Source of the DNA: Nocardiopsis metallicus
GTDB taxonomy: Bacteria > Actinomycetota > Actinomycetes > Streptosporangiales > Streptosporangiaceae
Direction of reading: 5' to 3'
Assembly (NCBI RefSeq): GCF_014201115.1
Contig: NZ_JACHDO010000001.1
Span: forward strand, 7,502,001 to 7,566,000
DNA length: 64,000 bases
Part shown: piece by piece, positions 34,071 to 42,584 of the stretch
How the letters are laid out: each line of letters opens with the position of its first letter
How positions within the stretch are numbered: position 1 is the stretch's first letter
Position numbers and translations under genes: made by a program
Notes under the pieces: model-generated
The model's database searches: none
What the model was told of the DNA's origin: nothing
The model's input: the letters and a program-made list of their open reading frames with translations, nothing else

Positions 34071-35588
34071 TCAGGCCGGGGCGGCTTCCTTGTTCCTCCT
34101 GGCCGAACGGATGCGGCGCAGGTCGTAGTTGTGCGGGTCGAACCAGCGGGTGCGCAGCGCGAAGTTCCAGGTGAAGGTGGGCCACAGCGTCGTGTTGCGG
34201 CCCTCCTCGTTCAGGTACCAGCTGTCACAGCCGCCGGTCACCCACACGGTGCCCCGCATGGACCTGTGCACCATCTCGGTGTAGGCGCGCTGGGCCTCGG
34301 GGCGCGGCTCCAGGCGGTCGATCCGGTTCTTGCAGGCGAACTTGAGCGCCTCCATCGTGTACCGGATCTGCGCTTCGATCATGAAGACCTGCGAAGTGTG
34401 CCCGAGGCCGGTGTTCGGCCCGGCCAGGACGAACGCGTTCGGGAAGCCGTTGACGGTCGTGCCCCGGAACGCCTGGACGTCGGAGCCCCAGTGCTCGGCC
34501 AGCGAGCGGCCCTCGGGGTTGAAGATGCGGTGCGCGATGGGCGGGTCGGTGACCTGGAAACCGGTACCGAGGATGATCGTGTCCACCTCGTGCTCGGTCT
34601 CCCCGCCGGAGGAGTCCCGGGTGACCACGGAGTTCGGCCGGACCTCGACGATGCCCTCGGTGACCACGTCCACGTTGGGCTGGGCCAGCGCGGGGTAGTA
34701 GTCGTTGGACATCAGGATGCGCTTGCACCCGGCGCGGAAGGTCGGGGTGAGTTTGCGGCGCAGCTCCGGGTCCTTGACGCTGCGGTTGATGTTGGCCCGC
34801 CCCAGGCGCTCCACGATCCCCAGCAGCTTGGGGTTCTTCGCGAAACCGAGGATGTAGCTCTCGCGGCCCCAGTAGATGCTCTTGCGGGCGATCTGCTGGG
34901 CGCCGGGGATGTTCCTGTACAGCCAGCTCTCGGCCTTGGTGATGTCGCGGTCGTGGCGGAACATCACCCAGGGCGCGGTGCGCTGGAACAGCGTCAGCCT
35001 GCCCACCTGCGGCTGGATCTTGGGTACGAACTGGATGGCGGAGGCGCCGGTGCCGATCACGGCCACCTTGCGGCCGGTCAGGTCGTGCTCGTGGTCCCAC
35101 TCGGCGGAGTGGAAGAGCTTGCCCTCGAAGGTGCCCAGGCCCTTGATATCCGGGTAGGTGGGGTCAGCGAGTGGACCGGCGCCGCTGACCAGGAACTGGG
35201 CGGTGACGGTGCCGCTGGTGGTCTCGACCCGCCAGCGGTTGCGGTCGGGCTCCCAGCGGGCGGCCTTGACGTCGCTGTCGTAGCGGACGTGCTGGTCGAC
35301 CCCGTGCTCACCGGCGACCCGCTTCATGTAGTCCCAGATCTCGGGCTGTGGGGAGAAGGTCCGGCTCCAGTTGGGGTTGAGCGCGAAGGAGAACGAGTAC
35401 AGGTGTGAGGGAACGTCGCAGGCGGCACCCGGGTAGGAGTTGTCGCGCCAGGTCCCGCCGATGCCGTCGGCCCGCTCCAGGACCACGAAGTCCCTGAGCC
35501 CGGCCTGCCTGAGGCGGACAGCCATCCCGATTCCGGCGAACCCGGAGCCGATGACGGCGACCCGGTAGTGCGGTACTGCTTCGGTCAC
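34071..35588 (-). CDS. Flavin-containing (Baeyer-Villiger-type) monooxygenase
   Basis: NADPH- and FAD-dependent monooxygenase of 505 aa. FAD motif GSGFAG (residues 14-19), then GIGGTWRDNSYPGAACDVPS. The Baeyer-Villiger fingerprint F-x-G-x3-H-x3-W-D is present at 154-165, and the NADPH motif GTGASA at 179-184. It would insert oxygen next to a ketone or oxidise a heteroatom. It sits in an SDR-diiron oxygenase-FMO-DUF4873-hydrolase operon, resembling in logic the mycobacterial mymA operon (FMO, SDR, hydrolase), though without its ligase. A hairpin-rich 328-bp spacer separates it from the diiron gene. Confidence 0.94.
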   Translation of the reverse strand: MTEAVPHYRVAVIGSGFAGIGMAVRLRQAGLRDFVVLERADGIGGTWRDNSYPGAACDVPSHLYSFSFALNPNWSRTFSPQPEIWDYMKRVAGEHGVDQHVRYDSDVKAARWEPDRNRWRVETTSGTVTAQFLVSGAGPLADPTYPDIKGLGTFEGKLFHSAEWDHEHDLTGRKVAVIGTGASAIQFVPKIQPQVGRLTLFQRTAPWVMFRHDRDITKAESWLYRNIPGAQQIARKSIYWGRESYILGFAKNPKLLGIVERLGRANINRSVKDPELRRKLTPTFRAGCKRILMSNDYYPALAQPNVDVVTEGIVEVRPNSVVTRDSSGGETEHEVDTIILGTGFQVTDPPIAHRIFNPEGRSLAEHWGSDVQAFRGTTVNGFPNAFVLAGPNTGLGHTSQVFMIEAQIRYTMEALKFACKNRIDRLEPRPEAQRAYTEMVHRSMRGTVWVTGGCDSWYLNEEGRNTTLWPTFTWNFALRTRWFDPHNYDLRRIRSARRNKEAAPA

Positions 35589-35705
35589 GATGCTGTTCCC
35601 TTCGTGCGGCCCGGTGCGGCGCGGTGCGGACCGGTGCGACCCCGGACTCCTGCGGATCGGCGGACTCTGCTTGCCGACCCCTGCGTACCGACCGGTAAGT
35701 ATGGG

Positions 35706-35741
35706 TCCCCCGGGGACGTGGCGCGTTTCGCCCCCGGGGGA
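35706..35741 (-). repeat. Hairpin 1 of the conserved-loop array
   Basis: Ten-bp stem TCCCCCGGGG (35706-35715) with 35732-35741; 16-base loop, plus strand ACGTGGCGCGTTTCGC. This loop is identical to that of hairpin 3, while the stems differ. Confidence 0.85.
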
Positions 35742-35747
35742 GGGGGT

Positions 35748-35791
35748 GTCGGGGGCTGAGCGCGTGGCGCGTTACGCGCTCGGCCCCCGAC
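35748..35791 (-). repeat. Hairpin 2 of the conserved-loop array
   Basis: Eighteen-bp stem (35748-35765 with 35774-35791, one G-U pair) closed by GGCGCGTT. The central 16 bases, plus strand GCGTGGCGCGTTACGC, differ from the loop of hairpins 1 and 3 at only two positions. Here the outer bases of that core are themselves paired. Confidence 0.85.
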
Positions 35792-35802
35792 GTTTGGGGG
35801 AC

Positions 35803-35845
35803 CGCCGCCGGAAGACGTGGCGCGTTTCGCCTTCCGACGACGGCG
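35803..35845 (-). repeat. Hairpin 3 of the conserved-loop array
   Basis: CGGAAG (35809-35814) pairs with CTTCCG (35831-35836), extended by CGCCG/CGGCG (35803-35807 with 35841-35845) beyond a small internal loop. The 16-base loop is identical to hairpin 1. Confidence 0.8.
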
Positions 35846-35916
35846 TTCTGGGGAGAGGTGATCCTCACGGGGGCGGATCTGGGGGGTTCTGGGGCGCTGG
35901 TTCCGTTCGCTGCGGC

Positions 35917-36831
35917 CTAGCGGCCGAGCAGGCCGGCCTTCTTCCAGAAGTACCTGCCCAGACCCGAGATCGCACCGGCGGTGTCCAGCGTGCCGACGAC
36001 CTTGCGGGCGGCCCAGGTCTTGGTCTCGACCCAGTGCGGGTTGCCCCTGGCCACCCGGTAGGCCTCCTTGGGGTCGAGCCCGACCTGCTCGTAGACCTTC
36101 GGGCTGATCAGGCGGGTCGCGGAGTAGTACGAGACCAGGCCCAGCACGATCCGGCTGTAGGCCTTGTTCAGAGCGCCGCGCTCGGGCCAGTCCCGCTGGA
36201 ACTCCTCGCGGGCGTAGCGCATGTGGCGCGCTTCCTCGGTCACGTGGATGCGGGCCACGGCGCGCACCAGCGGCAGGATCTGCTCGTCCGGGACGGCCTC
36301 GCGCTGGAGCTGGTCCAGGACCTCCTCGACGAACAGCGCGCCCGCGAAGATCAGCGGGCCGTGCGCGATCGCCTTGAAGACGCGGCCGAGGTGGAAGGTG
36401 ACCGGGTCGAGCCGGTGCGTGTGCCAGCCCAGTTTCTCGACCATCTTCGCGAACATCACCGTGTGGCGGCACTCGTCAGCGATCTCGGTGTACGCGTACT
36501 GCACGTGCAGCGAGGTGGGGTCGTTGTGGTAGGCGTGCCGCACCAGCATCTGCATCAGGATCGTCTCGAACCAGATGCCGATGGTGGCGACGCTGGCGAC
36601 CTCAAGGCGGGAGAGCTCCTTGCGCTTCTCGTCGCTGAGCTGGTCCCACAGGTGGGTGCCGTAGATGGAGATGCGCTCGGGGCGGATCGCCCACATGTCC
36701 GGGTCGACCGGGGCGTCCCAGTCGATCTCGACGAGGGGGTCGAAGGAGGCCTTGGCGGAGCCGCGCAGGAGGCGCTTGGCGATGTCCTCGCGGTCGGTGA
36801 CCTTCGGCTTGGCGATTACTTCTGCGGTCAT
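35917..36831 (-). CDS. AurF-type diiron oxygenase, copy 1
   Basis: Non-haem diiron protein of 304 aa in the AurF/CmlI family, whose known members oxidise aryl-amines to nitro groups. Candidate iron ligands are E89, the ExxH pair E120/H123 in DECRH, E169 or E170, and the HxxxExxH set H196/E200/H203. That is the complete AurF ligand pattern. GAGGAGG precedes ATG 36831. It lies 26 bp after the SDR gene and ahead of the Baeyer-Villiger-type FMO. A close paralogue lies at 42585. The lipid or ketone context argues for a substrate other than p-aminobenzoate, but this is unproven. Confidence 0.9.
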   Translation of the reverse strand: MTAEVIAKPKVTDREDIAKRLLRGSAKASFDPLVEIDWDAPVDPDMWAIRPERISIYGTHLWDQLSDEKRKELSRLEVASVATIGIWFETILMQMLVRHAYHNDPTSLHVQYAYTEIADECRHTVMFAKMVEKLGWHTHRLDPVTFHLGRVFKAIAHGPLIFAGALFVEEVLDQLQREAVPDEQILPLVRAVARIHVTEEARHMRYAREEFQRDWPERGALNKAYSRIVLGLVSYYSATRLISPKVYEQVGLDPKEAYRVARGNPHWVETKTWAARKVVGTLDTAGAISGLGRYFWKKAGLLGR

Positions 36832-36857
36832 CGGGTTCCTCCTCAGACAGTGCTGAT

Positions 36858-37742
36858 TCAAGAAGTGCTGGTGGCGGGGGCGGCGCTGGCGGTGGCACTG
36901 GTCTGGGCGTACGGGGAGCCGTGTCGTGCGTGCAGCCCCTGGGCGATCTCCGCCTCCGCGAAGGCGCCGTCCGTCAGGAGCAGGCCGAGCTGGAGCGAGA
37001 CGATCTGTTCGGTGGTGCCGGGGAAGTGTTTGGTCAGGTGGAGCGCCGCGGTGCCGAAGGCCGTGCAGGCGACGTCGCGCGGGGCGCGCTTGGCGCCCGC
37101 GGCGCGGACCACGGTCATCACGGTGTCGCGCTCGGTCTCGGCGGGGACCAGCCCGTCGAGCGAGGCGCCGGTGGCGCGCGAGCTCTCGTGGATGGGGGTG
37201 TCGACGAAGCCCGGGTAGACCGTGGTCACCCCGACGTGCGTGCCGTACTCGGCGCGCAGGCAGTCGGCGTAGGCGGTCACCGCGCGCTTGGAGACGGTGT
37301 AGGCGCCGGCCAGCGGCAGCTGGAGGTTGGCCAGCAGCGAGGCGGTGATGATGACGCGGCCCCGGCTCTTGAGTAGAGCGGGCATCGCCGCGGCGGTGAC
37401 CCGCCAGGTGCCCAGGAGGTTGACCTCCAGCGCCTGGTGGGCGTGGGAGTCGGGCAGGTGGCCGATGTCCACGGACGGGCCGACCCCGGCGTAGTGGATG
37501 AGCAGGTCCAGGCGACCGCCGAGCTGCTCGATGGCCTCGGTGACCCCTTCGCGCACCTGGGTGTCGTCGGTGATGTCGCAGGCGATGACACCGGGGGCGG
37601 CCTTGCGGTCGATGCCGACGACGTTGACGCCGAGGTGGCGCAGGACCGCCACGGTGGCGCTGCCGAACGCGCCGGAAGCGCCGGTGACGATGGCGTTCTG
37701 GCCGGGCAGCCGGCTCAGGTGGCGCGGCAAGGGGGTCGTCAT
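36858..37742 (-). CDS. Short-chain dehydrogenase/reductase, first gene of the operon
   Basis: Classical-type SDR of 294 aa. Cofactor motif VTGASGAFGSA, then the acidic D in CDITDD, the segment IHYAGVG in place of the canonical NNAG, catalytic serine in IITASLLAN and the Y-x3-K pair in YTVSKRAVTAYAD. It would interconvert an alcohol and a ketone with NAD(P)(H), which could supply a ketone to the downstream FMO. GGAGGAGATCAC precedes ATG 37742. The 23-bp motif shared with the other AurF locus and with the GMC/DUF6230 region lies 26-48 bp upstream. Confidence 0.92.
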   Translation of the reverse strand: MTTPLPRHLSRLPGQNAIVTGASGAFGSATVAVLRHLGVNVVGIDRKAAPGVIACDITDDTQVREGVTEAIEQLGGRLDLLIHYAGVGPSVDIGHLPDSHAHQALEVNLLGTWRVTAAAMPALLKSRGRVIITASLLANLQLPLAGAYTVSKRAVTAYADCLRAEYGTHVGVTTVYPGFVDTPIHESSRATGASLDGLVPAETERDTVMTVVRAAGAKRAPRDVACTAFGTAALHLTKHFPGTTEQIVSLQLGLLLTDGAFAEAEIAQGLHARHGSPYAQTSATASAAPATSTS

Positions 37743-37767
37743 GTGATCTCCTCCACAGTCATTGCCG

Positions 37768-37790
37768 GAACGTTACAACGGGCATTGTCA
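37768..37790 (-). promoter_or_regulatory. Shared 23-bp motif, copy A (SDR-AurF operon)
   Basis: Plus strand reads GAACGTTACAA, six bases, then TTGTCA. It aligns without gaps to copies at 43582-43604 and 46679-46701. On the gene strand TGTAAC is a plausible -10 about 30 bp before ATG 37742. A perfect CATTG-3nt-CAATG palindrome overlaps the distal end. Confidence 0.7.
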
Positions 37791-37873
37791 CAATGCAATG
37801 GGGTGTCGCCAGAAATTTACTCGCGGGTAAGTTCCGGGACTCCCGAGTGCTGCGCCGCTCTGGCACACACGGA

Positions 37874-37905
37874 AGGGGGCCGTGCGTCCGAGCGCACGGC
37901 CCCCT
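37874..37905 (-). terminator. Terminator downstream of the NACHT locus
   Basis: AGGGGGCCGTGCG (37874-37886) pairs perfectly with CGCACGGCCCCCT (37893-37905); six-base loop. It lies 266 bp after the NACHT stop and isolates the SDR promoter from transcription entering from that locus. Confidence 0.8.
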
Positions 37906-38170
37906 GGGGCTGGTCACCTGCGAAGTTGTGGCTGGTTAGCGCCTGTGGTCTTGGCGGTTCGCCGGTGCGCGAGGGCTCCTTCTGTGGGTCCTGCTGCCTT
38001 GGGTCTGTGGTCTTGGTGCTGGCGGGCGGGCTGTGGCGAGACGGTCTCGGTCGCTACCGCCTGCGGTCGCGTCGGCGGGGAGGGGTGGCCGTGGCTTGTG
38101 GTCCTGGACGGCCGGACCGGCTCCTGCTCTCCCGCTGGCTGGCGCTTCTCCGGGCTGCCGGGCCCGAGGG

Positions 38171-38994
38171 TCACGACTTTGAATTCCCGGAGATTCTTGC
38201 GCGTGCGTGCCTGGCCAGCTTCAGGCCGTTCAGTTCTGGCGTGTCGGAACTTGAGGTGCCGTTCCGAATGTCGAGGAGCCTGAGGAGTGTCCTCAGGTCG
38301 CGCCTTGCGGAATATGAACTTAGGGCGAGGTAGATCATCGCCGCTGTGGGGGTTTTGTGCAATCCCGCATCTGTATTGAAATTGACAGTGTTCAGTGTCA
38401 GCAGGAAATGAAATTCCCTTGCTCTTGTGAGTTCAAGGATGTAAATTGTGACCAGGAGGAAAGTGAATATAAGTGCGATGGCCGGGTAGGGCAAGGGCTG
38501 CTCCTCTTCTTTTCCCAGGATGGATTCCAGGAAGAGGAATATTGAATAAAATAAACCTGACGCCACGGAACCTGCGACTGCAAAGGGAATAATCATCAGG
38601 ATGGTGGACCTGAGGATGGAGGCATTTCCTCCGAATCGTGAATCTCCGATTTTGATGAGGCAGGAGGTGGCCGGAAGCTTTTCCCTCTCGGTGGATCTCA
38701 CGTCTGCCTGCTGCAAGACGCGGTGGTATGCAGAACCAGGTCTGGTCATTGCTTCCAGTGGGGCCTTTTCTCTCGATCCTCGATGATTGTGATCCTGGTT
38801 TCGGACGGCAAGCTCGTCTAATCTTTGTGCGACGTTCTCATAGCGCAGTGCAGCCTCGACCAGGATTCGTGACCAGGGGGCGCGCTGGTCAGGAACGCCT
38901 TCCAGGGCTCGGTCGAGTGCTAGAGCGAGAAAGGGCTTCTCCTGGCAGCTCTCCACCAGAAGTTCCGAGTGGTCGGTCAGCAGGTTCACACCGA
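38171..38994 (-). pseudogene. 3' part of IS-interrupted NACHT gene: membrane domain
   Basis: C-terminal fragment, about 274 codons, directly continuing the frame of the fragment at 40484-42452. It begins VGVNLLTDHSELLVES and includes two hydrophobic helices (STILMIIPFAVAGSVASGLF and IALIFTFLLVTIYILEL) flanking an acidic loop, then a basic tail. Base composition is visibly more A/T-rich between about 38300 and 38800 than in surrounding genes, suggesting foreign origin. An in-frame ATG at 39037, supplied by the end of the insertion element, could start a truncated product MDLNRENSGALADQ-. Its NTPase has been separated from this membrane part. Confidence 0.82.
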
Positions 38995-39004
38995 CCTGGT
39001 CGGC
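38995..39004. repeat. Target-site duplication, left copy
   Basis: CCTGGTCGGC, repeated exactly at 40484-40493. Ten base pairs is within the 8-10 bp range of ISAs1-family elements. Confidence 0.92.
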
Positions 39005-40483
39005 CAGGGCCCCGGAGTTCTCGCGGTTTAGATCCATACAGGCCGAGTTCGTCTGATGCCGTGTAGGTCGAGGACTTTGTCCTTGCCTGTGTGGGCTCTG
39101 CGCCCGGACTGTGTGTTCTTCCACCCCGCGGCGCTCAGCGCCTGGCGGACGATGTCGGTCAAGCAACCCAACACGACCGGGGCCGCCCCGGTGCGGGTGC
39201 GCCGGGCGTCTTCGTTGAAGGTCACGTCCCGCACGTAGTGCACCCGGTTCTCCACCGTCCAATGACCGCGAGCGTGGGCCGCCAGTTCCGCGGGCGAGAC
39301 CTGGTGGGCGTCCAGGTCGGTGACGGCGAAGACGACCTCGCGGCTGCCCTGGGCCTTGCCGTGCTCGCGGCGGTGGCGCTCGATGCGCACCACTTGTCGG
39401 GCCCCGGGAAAGGCCAGGCCCGTCACGGCGGTGACCTTCACCGACCGGTGTTCTTCGCGTCCGTGGGCGTGGGTGGGGCCCTGACTGTGGGCCACCGGTA
39501 TCTGTGACCAGGGCAGAGTGGACAGCTGGGTGTGCAGCCTGGGCCGGTTGCCCTTGACATAGATCAGGTAGTGGGCGCCGCGCTCAAGGAGGTAGGTGGC
39601 GTGGTCGGCCACGGTGTGCAGGGCATCGGCGGTGATGATCGCGCCCAGGAGCTCGGTGTCGTGGAGTTGGTCGAGCAGGGCGGTGAAGGCGCTGGTCTCA
39701 CCCTTCTTGTTGCCCAGCTGGGTGCAGGCGGCCACGGCGGCGTCGTGGTGGCGGGCGGCGTGCAAGGACATCGAGATCGAAGCGCGGCCCTTGCGCGGTC
39801 GGGCGCCGCGCTGGGTCTTGCCGTCCACGGCGTAGGCGGTGTGGCGTAGCCGTGGGGGTGGCATCTGGCATTGGCGGGTGCGGTGGGACCGGCGGTGTTC
39901 GCGTTCGGGTGCCCCGCCGGGGGTGCGGGCCGCACTGTGGGGTGTGGGTGGTGGGCCGGTGCGGGTGTCCAGGGTGGCCAGGCCGGCCCGGGCGAGTTGG
40001 GCGGGGTCCAGGCGGGCGAGCACCTCGCGCAGGGTGCGCTCGTCGGGGATGTGAATCCGCCCTGTGAAAGGGCAGACGGGAAGCCCCAGGCGCAGGAGGA
40101 TGGGTGGGGGTGCGTTGTGAGCCCATTCGGTGATGGCTGTGGTGGTGTTGTGGCCGGTGGTGGTCAGAGCGCACACGCTCAGGGCGAGCAAGGCGGTCAG
40201 GGGGTAGCGGCGGCCGCGTGGGTGGCGGGGGTCGTCGATGGTGGCCAGGTGGTCCATCAGGTCCGGGGTGAGCGGTTCGGCGGGATCGGTTGTGAGAACG
40301 CCTTGGGAGCGAGATGATGACACAGCGGGTGCGGAGCCTTGCGGATAGTGGTGTCTCGACAACTCCATGATCCTTCAGGCCCGTGCCCGTTTTTGCATGT
40401 CAGAACCCGGTTATGTCCTCACAGGCGGTGTAGATCCGGCGTTCGTTACTTCCCCGACAAACCGCGAGAACTCCGGGGCCCTG
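39005..40483 (-). mobile_element. ISAs1-family insertion sequence, 1479 bp, intact ends
   Basis: Bounded by perfect 25-bp terminal inverted repeats (39005-39029 and 40459-40483, outer bases CAGGGCCCCGGAG) and a 10-bp direct target duplication outside them. It encodes one full-length transposase on the minus strand, in the same orientation as the gene it interrupts. Intact repeats, intact transposase and exact duplication imply a recent insertion. Confidence 0.95.
39028..40368 (-). CDS. ISAs1-family transposase
   Basis: DDE transposase of 446 aa. The N-terminal DUF-type region contains IDDPRHPRGRRYPL and LLALSVCALTTTGHNT. The catalytic core has YAVDGKTQRGA with the first aspartate, ITADALHT with the second, and HWTVENRVHYVRDVTFNEDA carrying the glutamate, typical of ISAs1. 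The TAA stop overlaps the left terminal inverted repeat, so coding capacity runs right to the element's end. The length is full for the family; no frameshift is seen. Confidence 0.95.
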   Translation of the reverse strand: MELSRHHYPQGSAPAVSSSRSQGVLTTDPAEPLTPDLMDHLATIDDPRHPRGRRYPLTALLALSVCALTTTGHNTTTAITEWAHNAPPPILLRLGLPVCPFTGRIHIPDERTLREVLARLDPAQLARAGLATLDTRTGPPPTPHSAARTPGGAPEREHRRSHRTRQCQMPPPRLRHTAYAVDGKTQRGARPRKGRASISMSLHAARHHDAAVAACTQLGNKKGETSAFTALLDQLHDTELLGAIITADALHTVADHATYLLERGAHYLIYVKGNRPRLHTQLSTLPWSQIPVAHSQGPTHAHGREEHRSVKVTAVTGLAFPGARQVVRIERHRREHGKAQGSREVVFAVTDLDAHQVSPAELAAHARGHWTVENRVHYVRDVTFNEDARRTRTGAAPVVLGCLTDIVRQALSAAGWKNTQSGRRAHTGKDKVLDLHGIRRTRPVWI

Positions 40484-40493
40484 CCTGGTCGGC
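40484..40493. repeat. Target-site duplication, right copy
   Basis: CCTGGTCGGC, exact copy of 38995-39004, directly outside the right terminal repeat at 40459-40483. Confidence 0.92.
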
Positions 40494-42452
40494 CAGGCTG
40501 AAGGCGGCGGCCGCGTCCTGACTCGCGTGCGAGGTGAAGATCGTCAGGAGCCGTTCTCGGTTGCCCGAGACGATCTTCTCGAACACCGTGCCGAGATCGG
40601 GATCAGGTGTCCGCTCCGTGCGTTCGGCCCATTCCGCGGCGTCGCGCACGACCACCGAGAAAGCATGTAGTTGCCGCAGTCGCGCTTCGTCCCACTCCCT
40701 TCCCTCGTTCTCCATCAAGTCGTTGCGTTCGGCGTGGAAGTACTCAGGCCATTGCCTGGTCTCGTACAGCTGCGTCTCGAGGAAGCACTGGCCCAGCACC
40801 GAACGGTCGCCGAGATCGGCCACGTCAGCGAGCGCCTTCTCCGGTTTCTGTCCGCGCCGGAGGAGGGCGTGCGCGAAGGGGAGCGTCCCGCTGAGTCGGG
40901 TCCGGTTCTGGACCTGTAGGGAGTCGCGGAAGGCGCGGTGCCGGTCGATCAACCGCCGCCAGCCGTTCTCCTCCCCGTCCGCGCACTCCTTGGCCGCAAG
41001 GAACTCGCAGAAGGTGAGGTGTATGAAACGATACGACTCGCCCCGCCGCTCCTCACTGATGATCCCGGTGACGCTCGCGAGTTGGCGCAGGCGCCGTGCG
41101 GCCTCCACCTCGGAGCACTTCCAGGTCTGGCCGCCCAGGACCAACGCTCTCTTCCAGTCCAGGGAGTTGGCCGGCTGGTCCGGATCCATGAGGTGTTCCA
41201 GGGCCAACCGCCCCAGAAAGGCTTCACGCTCCCGGTACTCCGTGTCCAGGCGGCCCGGATGCTGGATCTGGCGCTGTCTGCGCATGACCAGGAGTTCCTC
41301 GACGACCCTCGAATAGAACTCCGTGCGGCTCTCCGGAATCTTGCCGTTGCCGTCCTTCCAGTCACGCTGGGTGTACATGGCCAGCACGAGGGGGTTTCCG
41401 CACAGATCCCGCAGCGTCGGACGGTCGTTGAGTTCGCGGTAGACGCGGTTGGCGTTCTTCTCCCGATCCGACGCGAACGGCCACCGCTGGAGGAAGAGGA
41501 AGATCTCATTCGGGCTGAAGGGTCGGACGTACAGCGTCTTCGGGTAGTCCTCCAGCAGGTCCGCGCGGACCTGCTGGTAGAACTGCACCCGCATGGTGAC
41601 GACGACGGCGTTGCCTGGTGACTTCTCGGACAACCGCTGACTCAGACCGCGAAGGGCCGTCGCCACCTTGACGTAACGGTCGCTGGCGACCTCGTCCATG
41701 CCGTCGAGGAGAACGAACAGCCCTGGTCCGCTGAGCCAGGTGTCGAAGAGTTCCGCCATCTCGAAACCCTCGACCTGCGCCACCTGCTCCCGAAGTTCGT
41801 TGAGCAGCCACTCCGCCAGGTCCCGCTCAACCGTGAGGTGCGCGGGAGGGTTCAGGTTCTTGAGGTCCCGGAGGATGGGCAGCCGTCCCTGCCCGGGCTT
41901 CTCGGCGGTCTGCCGGCAGGTGTCCCGGTAGACCTTTTTGACCAGGGTCGACTTTCCGGACCCGGGGTCGCCCATGATGAGGAGGCGGCCGCCAGCCTCG
42001 AGCAGGTTGAGGCTGGTGTAGGTACGGCCGTACCCGCCGCTCTCCAAGGTCAGCGGTACGTACACCTCGTCCACGTCAAGAGCGGTATCGCGAAACCCGG
42101 GGACATGGAGCGAACGTGATCCAGCGTCCCCCAAACGGCTATTGCAGTAGCGCCTCATGCTGGAACGCGCGCGTATCGCCTGTCCCGCGTAGCGGCTGGC
42201 CCTCCAGAGGAACCCGTCGATGATCCTTCTGCCGTGTTCGTTCGTGAAGGCTCTGGCCTGCTTGCGGAGGTACTTCGCAAGTCCCATCGCTCCCAGGAAG
42301 CTGAGCAGCAACACGACCGCGCCCAGAAGGGACACAGACGTCGAGTTGGGGGTCGTGCCAAACGAGGTGAGCAGGGGGTCCATGGGCTGCACCTTGAGTT
42401 GTTGAGTTGTGGGGGGGAGTTCAAAATTGTAGTCCGGCACCCCCGCTCTCAC
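40484..42452 (-). pseudogene. 5' part of IS-interrupted NACHT/STAND NTPase gene
   Basis: N-terminal 656 codons of a signal-transducing NTPase. One transmembrane helix near residues 38-57 precedes a NACHT-type NTPase: Walker A GDPGSGKST at 161-169, Walker B LFVLLDGMDEV at 235-245, then a winged-helix and helical region (FIHLTFCEFLAAKEC). After LADQ the frame enters the insertion and stops 12 codons later, at 40446. Removing the element and one target copy joins this frame to 38994-38171, giving 930 codons with no shift. Start may be GTG 42452 or ATG 42383 (AAGGTG six bases upstream). Bacterial NACHT proteins of this kind include phage-defence sensors; that role is inference here. Confidence 0.85.
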
Positions 42453-42492
42453 GGGAGGAAAGAGGACTTCTCCCAGCCCCGCTGCCCAGTGA

Positions 42493-42558
42493 GCCTGAAT
42501 CCGCGGCTCCCCGCCGGTCGCACACCGGTTTCGGGAGCCGCGGATCCATGACTCAGGC
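42493..42558 (-). terminator. Long terminator hairpin of AurF copy 2
   Basis: Nested stem: GCCTGA/TCAGGC outside, 13 bp (42499-42511 with 42533-42545) in the middle, GCCGGT/ACCGGT inside. It begins 27 bp past the stop of the diiron oxygenase gene and separates it from the NACHT gene. Confidence 0.85.
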
Positions 42559-42584
42559 CCACCGAACCGGCCCCTGCCGCCCGA

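Larger units (their letters stand above)
35589..35916. other. 328-bp spacer inside the operon, with hairpin array
   Basis: Gene-free stretch between the diiron oxygenase stop and the FMO start, both on the minus strand. It contains three consecutive hairpins (described separately). The remainder near 35600-35700 is GC-rich without a readable signal. Confidence 0.6.
37743..38170. other. Gene-free region between the SDR promoter and the broken NACHT gene
   Basis: A 428-bp stretch. The left 60 bp hold the SDR promoter and shared motif, and a strong hairpin sits at 37874-37905. The remainder to 38170 is moderately GC-rich and shows no convincing coding frame. Confidence 0.55.

Noticed and set aside
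38300..38620. Small plus-strand open frames in the A/T-richer stretch
   Set aside because: They are antisense to the membrane helices of the NACHT fragment, which explains the composition; no start signals or coherent protein features.
39028..39262. Extended N-terminus for the 3' NACHT fragment reaching into the insertion element
   Set aside because: Upstream of 39037 it is only the transposase gene read in another frame; the true upstream sequence is the 5' NACHT fragment.
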